Source of the DNA: Flavobacteriaceae bacterium UBA5079
GTDB lineage: Bacteria > Bacteroidota > Bacteroidia > Flavobacteriales > Flavobacteriaceae
Direction: 5' to 3'
NCBI GenBank assembly: GCA_002414705.1
Contig: DIAL01000018.1
Coordinates: forward strand, 89,188 to 99,719
DNA length: 10,532 bases
Shown in pieces: positions 6,651-10,532 of this stretch. A model generated the notes under the pieces. That model saw only the letters and a list, made by a program, of their open reading frames with translations. It was not told where the DNA came from and made no database searches. Within the stretch, counting starts at the first letter, position 1, and each line of letters begins with the position of its first letter. The translations under genes were made by a program, and so were the position numbers.

Positions 6651-7652
6651 ATGAGTAAACCTTTAAAATACGCTGTTTTTGGATCTGGAAGTTGGGCAAC
6701 AGCTATTGTAAAAATGCTTTCTGAAAATTTAGAAGAAGTGGGTTGGTACATGCGAAGCGTTTACACCAAGGAACATTTGCTTAAAGAATACCATAACCCA
6801 AGTTATTTAAGTTCGGTTGAGTTTAAAGTAGATCGTTTAAAATTAAGCAATGATATTAACGAAATGGCAGATTATGCCGATATATTAATCTTTGCTATTC
6901 CATCTGCTTTTATGTTTGGCGAACTGGAAAAACTGACAACAAACGTGTCCCAAAAAACAATTGTTTCTGCTGTAAAAGGTATCATTCCAGAATCTGGCTT
7001 ATTGGTTGGCGAACATTTTCATGATGTTTATAAAATTCCGTTTGAAAACATAGCGGTTATTGCAGGTCCTTGTCACGCGGAAGAGGTGGCTTTAGAGCGA
7101 TTATCATACCTAACTATTTCGTGTGCAGATGCGAGTAAAGCAAAACAAATTGCCAAAGATTTATCAAGCGATTACATAAAAACCAAAATTAGTGACGATA
7201 TTATTGGAACTGAATATGCCGTTATGCTAAAAAATATTTATGCCATTGCAGCCGGAATTGCACATGGTTTAGGCTATGGCGATAATTTTCAGAGTGTACT
7301 TATGAGTAATGCGATACGGGAAATGAAGCGTTTTATTAAGAAAATGCATAAGATGAAACGTAACATTAATAACTCGGCTTACCTAGGCGATTTATTAGTA
7401 ACGGGTTATTCCGTATTTTCTAGAAACCGCATGTTTGGAAATATGATTGGTAAGGGTTATACGGTAAAATCGGCCCAAATGGAAATGAATATGGTTGCCG
7501 AAGGTTATTACGCTACAAAAAGTGCACACGTACTCAACGAGAAAAACAAAAGCAAAACTAAAACACCTATTATAGATGCAGTTTATGCCGTTTTATATGA
7601 AGGTAAAGAACCTAAAGCCGTGTTTAAAAAATTGACGGATAAGTTGGATTAA
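6651..7652 (+). CDS. gpsA: Glycerol-3-phosphate dehydrogenase, NAD(P)-dependent
   Basis: The protein has 333 residues, normal for GpsA, which reduces dihydroxyacetone phosphate to sn-glycerol-3-phosphate for phospholipid synthesis in the cytoplasm. Motifs in order are the dinucleotide loop GSGSWATA (11-18), SAVKGI with the conserved Lys109, AGPCHAEEVA (138-147), VMLKNIYAIAAGIAHGLGYG (191-210) with Lys194, and GDLLVTGYSVFSRNR (246-260) with the substrate-site SRNR. Two departures from the E. coli pattern are visible: the third loop glycine is alanine (GSGSWA), and SNAIREM (219-225) stands where E. coli has TRGLAEM. From memory these are usual in Bacteroidota GpsA, so the enzyme should be active. 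The gene is divergent from the lipoprotein and convergent with the phosphatidyltransferase gene. Confidence 0.95.
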   Translation: MSKPLKYAVFGSGSWATAIVKMLSENLEEVGWYMRSVYTKEHLLKEYHNPSYLSSVEFKVDRLKLSNDINEMADYADILIFAIPSAFMFGELEKLTTNVSQKTIVSAVKGIIPESGLLVGEHFHDVYKIPFENIAVIAGPCHAEEVALERLSYLTISCADASKAKQIAKDLSSDYIKTKISDDIIGTEYAVMLKNIYAIAAGIAHGLGYGDNFQSVLMSNAIREMKRFIKKMHKMKRNINNSAYLGDLLVTGYSVFSRNRMFGNMIGKGYTVKSAQMEMNMVAEGYYATKSAHVLNEKNKSKTKTPIIDAVYAVLYEGKEPKAVFKKLTDKLD

Positions 7653-7654
7653 TC

Positions 7655-7678
7655 AGATTCCTGCTGTCGCAGGAATCT
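7655..7678. repeat. Perfect palindrome, possible dispersed intergenic repeat
   Basis: AGATTCCTGC and GCAGGAATCT form a perfect 10-bp stem around a TGTC loop, starting two bases after the gpsA stop. There is no T-tract on either side, so it is not a standard intrinsic terminator. ATTCC...GGAAT palindromes of this shape resemble small dispersed repeats of other bacteria, such as Neisseria dRS3. It could still form a hairpin that stabilises the 3' ends of both converging transcripts. An AT-only hairpin follows at 7681-7703. Confidence 0.6.
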
Positions 7679-7711
7679 CGATAAAATATGCTTTAAATTT
7701 TATTTAGACAA

Positions 7712-8479
7712 TTAATAGAAAAACTTCCGAATACCTATAAAAACAAAAATCATAACAGTATAAACTAAAAAGAACGGCAGAATAAAAGCTTTAAGTCCTA
7801 ATACTAACATGATAGAAATTATAAGTAATTGAAAGCCTAACCCAAAAGTAGAAATACTAGTCATTAAAAATTTAGGCATGGCTTTACTTGAAGATTGTGC
7901 TTGACGGTCTAAAGCATAGATAGTTTTGTCAAATGCGCCATAAAACAATTTATACAAGCCAAATAGAATATTTACATGCTTTTGTTTTTCGCCTTGTAAT
8001 GCAACTGGTGTTTTGTTTTCAAAAACGCGACTTGTAGTATCTCCATCAAATTTATTTCTTAAAATAACATAGTAATAATTGTAAAGCGTGCCTTGCAATT
8101 GCAGTCCTAAAAAAGCTAACAGACAAATCCAGATGTTAGTGGTACTAACAGACCAAATAGCAATAAAAATAAGCGCATTTAATATAATATCTGCTACAGA
8201 ATCTAAATAACGACCTGTATAAGATGGTGTTTCTTTTACGCGAGCTAATTCGCCATCAGCAGCATCCAAAATAGACTTAAAAATTAAGAAAAATGCAGCT
8301 AGCCAATAATACCCTTGTGTAATACAATAAATGCCGATAAGGCCAGATATTATAAAACCAATGGTTACGTGAATAGGTGTAAATGTGGTGTGTTGTAGTG
8401 CGTTTGCAATAACTCGGGCTATAGGTCTTCCATAATCTGAAAGATCTACAAATTTATGCGCTTTTGGTAATTTGGACAT
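7712..8479 (-). CDS. CDP-alcohol phosphatidyltransferase family membrane protein
   Basis: The protein has 255 residues and carries the full family signature D-x2-D-G-x2-A-R-x8-G-x3-D-x3-D at residues 72-97: Asp72, Asp75, Gly76, Ala79, Arg80, Gly89, Asp93 and Asp97. These residues bind the metal ions and CDP. About six membrane segments are visible, near 37-54, 57-72, 96-113, 115-135, 205-228 and 231-250. A polar stretch of about 60 residues (141-200) lies between the fourth and fifth. The family displaces CMP from a CDP-linked lipid or alcohol using an alcohol acceptor, as in phosphatidylglycerophosphate, phosphatidylserine or inositol lipid synthesis. The acceptor cannot be told from this sequence. 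The gene is convergent with gpsA, which makes one possible substrate. It lies 83 bases downstream of the MFS gene and has its own candidate -7 box. Confidence 0.9.
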   Translation of the reverse strand: MSKLPKAHKFVDLSDYGRPIARVIANALQHTTFTPIHVTIGFIISGLIGIYCITQGYYWLAAFFLIFKSILDAADGELARVKETPSYTGRYLDSVADIILNALIFIAIWSVSTTNIWICLLAFLGLQLQGTLYNYYYVILRNKFDGDTTSRVFENKTPVALQGEKQKHVNILFGLYKLFYGAFDKTIYALDRQAQSSSKAMPKFLMTSISTFGLGFQLLIISIMLVLGLKAFILPFFLVYTVMIFVFIGIRKFFY

Positions 8480-8526
8480 GTATTAACATAGAAAAAACTT
8501 TAATGTGGAATATACCAATGAAAGTG

Positions 8527-8534
8527 CAAATATA
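8527..8534 (-). promoter_or_regulatory. Candidate -7 box for the CDP-alcohol phosphatidyltransferase gene
   Basis: On the minus strand this reads TATATTTG, an exact TAnnTTTG match, 47 bases before the ATG. No TTG -33 element is obvious at the usual distance. It suggests that this gene does not depend on read-through from the MFS gene. Confidence 0.4.
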
Positions 8535-8537
8535 CCA

Positions 8538-8566
8538 TTAAAACCTATATAATGAATTGGTTTTAA
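8538..8566 (-). terminator. Weak hairpin at the end of the MFS gene
   Basis: TTAAAACC and GGTTTTAA form a perfect 8-bp stem with a 13-base loop. The hairpin overlaps the MFS stop codon. There is no strong T-run after it on the minus strand, so it may only slow or partly stop transcription into the next gene. Confidence 0.3.
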
Positions 8567-9753
8567 ACACTAGCTTTTTTAAAAATAGGAAGTTTCTTTC
8601 CCAAAGCCATTAAACCCAATAAAGGACCAATGGCTAAAATACTATAAATGTTATTAGAATTTGTTAATTCTATCAACCAAGTCATACATTGGATACTAAT
8701 AATGGTTATTGAAAACCCAATACAATTAACAATAGTAAGAGCTGAACCCTTTATATTATCTGGAGCATTTTGAGCCACTAATGTTGAGAACAAAGGTGAA
8801 TCTGCAATAACTACCATTCCCCAAAAAATAAGGAATCCTATAAAGAAGCTTTCATGTTCAACAGCAAACATAAAAGGCAACAGCAAACAACAAACACCTG
8901 ATAACAATAAGGCTATAAAAGCTATTTTTTTTTCTCCAACAATTTGAGTTAAATAACCACTAATCACGCAAGCCAAACTCCCTACTCCAATAATAATAAA
9001 TGATAATAACGGAATATTGAATACCGTTTCTGGACGCGCTAAACTATAGGTTTTTAGCATTACAGGTACAAATACCCAAAACGCGTACAATTCCCACATA
9101 TGTCCAAAATAACCAAAGGCTACAGACCTAAATTCGCCAATCTTAAATACACTAAAACAAGCCGACAAATGGTTTTGTTTGCTGGATTTTCTATACGGAC
9201 CATCAGGAACCAAAACAACCAAAAGGAAACCTCCAAAAACAGACAAAATAGATGTTGTTATCAAAACAGTTTTCCAAGGCAATGCACCAAACATATCTTT
9301 AAGTAAATGTGGAAATGCAGTTCCCAAAACAAGCGCACCAACTAAAAAACCGAGAGATTTACCGAGTCCTACTTTATAATAATCGGATGCTATTTTCATC
9401 CCAACCGGATAAATACCTGCAAGAAAAAATCCTGTAAAAAACCGAAGTGTTAGTAAACTTACTAAACCATTCCCTTGCCAAATAATGCCTAAATTAAAAA
9501 GTGATGCAAATACTGCACTAAATAAAAATACTTTTGAAGGCGAAAAACGGTCTGCAATGGCTAACACAGCAAAAATAAGTGTGCCAATAATAAACCCAAA
9601 TTGCACAGCAGATGTTAAGTGACCTAAAACACTTTCTTGAAGTCCGAAATTTACAACCAAATCATTAATTACGCCATTACCAGCAAACCAAAGTGCCGTA
9701 CAACAAAACTGGGACAAGATAATAACAGGGAGTATGGATTTGGTGTGTTTCAC
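8563..9753 (-). CDS. Major facilitator superfamily transporter, 12 TM
   Basis: The protein has 396 residues with about twelve hydrophobic helices in two groups of six. They are joined by a polar loop at about 184-207 (DGPYRKSSKQNH). Between TM2 and TM3, LAIADRFSPSKVF (64-76) is a degenerate MFS motif A with Asp68 and Arg69. The start is GTG at 9751-9753. An in-frame TAA lies immediately upstream of it and no ATG occurs before TM1, so a longer or shorter start is unlikely. TM1 carries Cys17, Cys18 and Trp22. The substrate is not predictable from sequence, though general shape is closest to the MFS_1 drug/anion group. It follows the efflux genes by 130 bases on the same strand, so cotranscription is possible but not evident. 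Confidence 0.88.
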   Translation of the reverse strand: MKHTKSILPVIILSQFCCTALWFAGNGVINDLVVNFGLQESVLGHLTSAVQFGFIIGTLIFAVLAIADRFSPSKVFLFSAVFASLFNLGIIWQGNGLVSLLTLRFFTGFFLAGIYPVGMKIASDYYKVGLGKSLGFLVGALVLGTAFPHLLKDMFGALPWKTVLITTSILSVFGGFLLVVLVPDGPYRKSSKQNHLSACFSVFKIGEFRSVAFGYFGHMWELYAFWVFVPVMLKTYSLARPETVFNIPLLSFIIIGVGSLACVISGYLTQIVGEKKIAFIALLLSGVCCLLLPFMFAVEHESFFIGFLIFWGMVVIADSPLFSTLVAQNAPDNIKGSALTIVNCIGFSITIISIQCMTWLIELTNSNNIYSILAIGPLLGLMALGKKLPIFKKASV

Positions 9754-9831
9754 TTAATGGGTTATTCCGTATATTTTTTTTTATTCTAGAGTCGCTTTAA
9801 ATTCAAGTTGTTTTTCAGGCATCGTTACAGA

Positions 9832-9843
9832 TATTACGTAATA
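9832..9843. promoter_or_regulatory. 12-bp perfect palindrome, possible operator
   Basis: TATTACGTAATA is fully self-complementary. It lies in the 130-base gap, 79 bases upstream of the MFS GTG start and 41 bases past the stop of the preceding gene. The position fits a dimeric regulator site for the MFS gene. In AT-rich DNA such a palindrome could also occur by chance. No TAnnTTTG box is seen in this gap on the minus strand. Confidence 0.25.
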
Positions 9844-9883
9844 AAACTAAATATTTAAGGAGAAAATGAATTAAAAGAATTAA

Positions 9884-10279
9884 TTACTTCACCAAAACGC
9901 CTTTAACATCCATAAGCGGAATAGTCTGCAATGCCTTTAAATTAATGGTGTTTTTACGGAAAAGGAACGTTTTATCAAATAAGGTATTACCTTCAAAAAA
10001 CGTAACTTGAAACTGGTTATTTAAAGCAAATAAGTCTTCTTGCATGAGTTCTATTTTTGCATAGCTTTTGGCTGGAAGTGTGTCCAGCTTTTTTCTGAAA
10101 ACAGAAGTCATTTTATCTTTAGAATACCCACTGGTAACAATTATGACCATGTCCAATTGTACATCCTTATCGTTAATTATATAGGCATTCCAGTCTTGGG
10201 TTTTATAAATGTCGTTATACTCGTTTACAACCGCTATATAAACGTCTTGAACGTTGGGTATTTCAATATCTTTTTTCAT
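9884..10279 (-). CDS. Conserved-looking soluble protein of unknown function in an efflux operon
   Basis: The protein has 131 residues, no signal peptide and no membrane segment, so it is probably cytoplasmic. I do not recognise a named domain. It starts MKKDIEIPNVQDVYIAVVNE and contains DWNAYIIND (29-37), LPAKSYAKIELMQEDLF (68-84), VTFFEGNTLFDKTFLFRKN (92-110) and a closing MDVKGVLVK. The alternation of polar and hydrophobic residues suggests a mostly beta fold with strands at about 41-50, 72-80 and 90-107. From memory, proteins of this kind occur widely in Bacteroidota as hypotheticals, some with misleading enzyme names. Nothing here supports an enzyme. Only 15 bases separate its ATG from the outer-membrane factor stop upstream, so the two share a transcript and perhaps a process. 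Function unknown. Confidence 0.78.
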   Translation of the reverse strand: MKKDIEIPNVQDVYIAVVNEYNDIYKTQDWNAYIINDKDVQLDMVIIVTSGYSKDKMTSVFRKKLDTLPAKSYAKIELMQEDLFALNNQFQVTFFEGNTLFDKTFLFRKNTINLKALQTIPLMDVKGVLVK

Positions 10280-10294
10280 TGTAAATAGGTTTTC

Positions 10295-10532
10295 TTATTT
10301 CCAGCCACCACCTAAAGCTTTGTAAAAACGCACGACTGCCAATAATTGCTCTAATTTGTTATCAATACTATTCAATTCAGCAGTTAATACGCTTTGTCTG
10401 GCGGTTAATAAATCTAAATAATTAGCATACCCGTTATCTAGTAGTATTTCTGAATTATGTTCCGCACGACGTAAGGCTTCTACTTCGTTTTCACGGAATT
10501 CAAATTTATCCACTTCCGCTTGGTATGTATAC
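10295..10532 (-). CDS. TolC/NodT-type outer-membrane efflux factor, C-terminal end
   Basis: The minus-strand frame stays open to the right edge, giving 78 visible residues; the GTG at 10511-10513 is internal. The sequence contains LRRAEHNSEILLDNGYANYLDLLTA... with the recognisable pattern NGYANYLDLLTARQSVLTAE, the equatorial helix signature of NodT/CusC-type outer-membrane factors. It is followed by a long helix (LNSIDNKLEQLLAVVRFYKA) and the usual short end LGGGWK. These lipoprotein channels pair with an RND pump and a membrane-fusion adaptor to expel drugs or metals. The pump and adaptor genes would be expected upstream, beyond the right edge. Family call is firm from the C-terminal signature; the exported substrate is unknown. 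Confidence 0.9.
   Translation of the reverse strand, partial: YTYQAEVDKFEFRENEVEALRRAEHNSEILLDNGYANYLDLLTARQSVLTAELNSIDNKLEQLLAVVRFYKALGGGWK

Noticed and set aside
7681..7703. AT-only hairpin ATAAAAT...ATTTTAT between gpsA and the phosphatidyltransferase gene
   Set aside because: Seven A/T pairs are weak and expected by chance in this DNA; kept only as a remark under the neighbouring palindrome.
6651..8479. gpsA and the CDP-alcohol phosphatidyltransferase as one lipid operon
   Set aside because: They are on opposite strands and converge, so they cannot share a transcript. The metabolic link alone does not show a functional unit.
9100..9379. Two overlapping plus-strand open frames of 66-68 codons
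   Set aside because: Both lie antisense to the MFS transporter gene, lack any recognisable motif, and have basic, Lys/Asn/Thr-rich composition typical of shadow frames.

Overview
The window looks like a chromosomal segment of a flavobacterium (Bacteroidota, probably Flavobacteriaceae). The DNA is clearly AT-rich. Leaders are A-rich rather than carrying Shine-Dalgarno sequences, and -7 boxes of the Bacteroidota form TAnnTTTG precede several genes. Several proteins are of types familiar from that group. I see no mobile element, CRISPR array, tRNA or rRNA, and every gene-free gap is shorter than 160 bases.

Left block, plus strand, 1-4775. The 3' end of an FAD-dependent CrtI/RetSat-like oxidoreductase overlaps by one base a lipoprotein of the C45 (penicillin acyltransferase-like) Ntn-hydrolase family. 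Next come a PaaK-like acyl-adenylate/CoA ligase with its own candidate -7 box, and two tandem small membrane proteins that are paralogs of each other. An oxidoreductase, acyltransferase/hydrolase and aryl or acyl ligase together suggest the right edge of a lipid or pigment cluster such as a flexirubin/aryl-polyene locus. The core genes that would prove this lie outside the window.

Middle block, minus strand, 4858-6519. A two-way terminator separates the left block from a Kbp (YgaU)-like BON-LysM protein. Upstream of that lies a lipoprotein of unknown function built from two similar halves, with its own strong terminator.

Lipid block, 6651-8479. gpsA, glycerol-3-phosphate dehydrogenase, is transcribed divergently from the lipoprotein gene. 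It converges on a CDP-alcohol phosphatidyltransferase gene. Between them is a perfect 10-bp-stem palindrome without a T-tract, which may be a dispersed repeat. The two enzymes are neighbours in phospholipid synthesis: GpsA makes glycerol-3-phosphate and the other transfers a CDP-linked head group or precursor. Convergent orientation argues against an operon.

Right block, minus strand, 8563-10532. It holds a 12-TM major facilitator transporter with a GTG start, a conserved-looking soluble protein of unknown function, and the C-terminal end of a TolC/NodT-type outer-membrane efflux factor. The last two are 15 bases apart and probably form the tail of an RND-type efflux operon whose other genes lie beyond the right edge.

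Most of the window is ordinary chromosomal content. The parts most worth following are the left cluster edge, the twin membrane proteins, the duplicated lipoprotein and the 7655-7678 palindrome.
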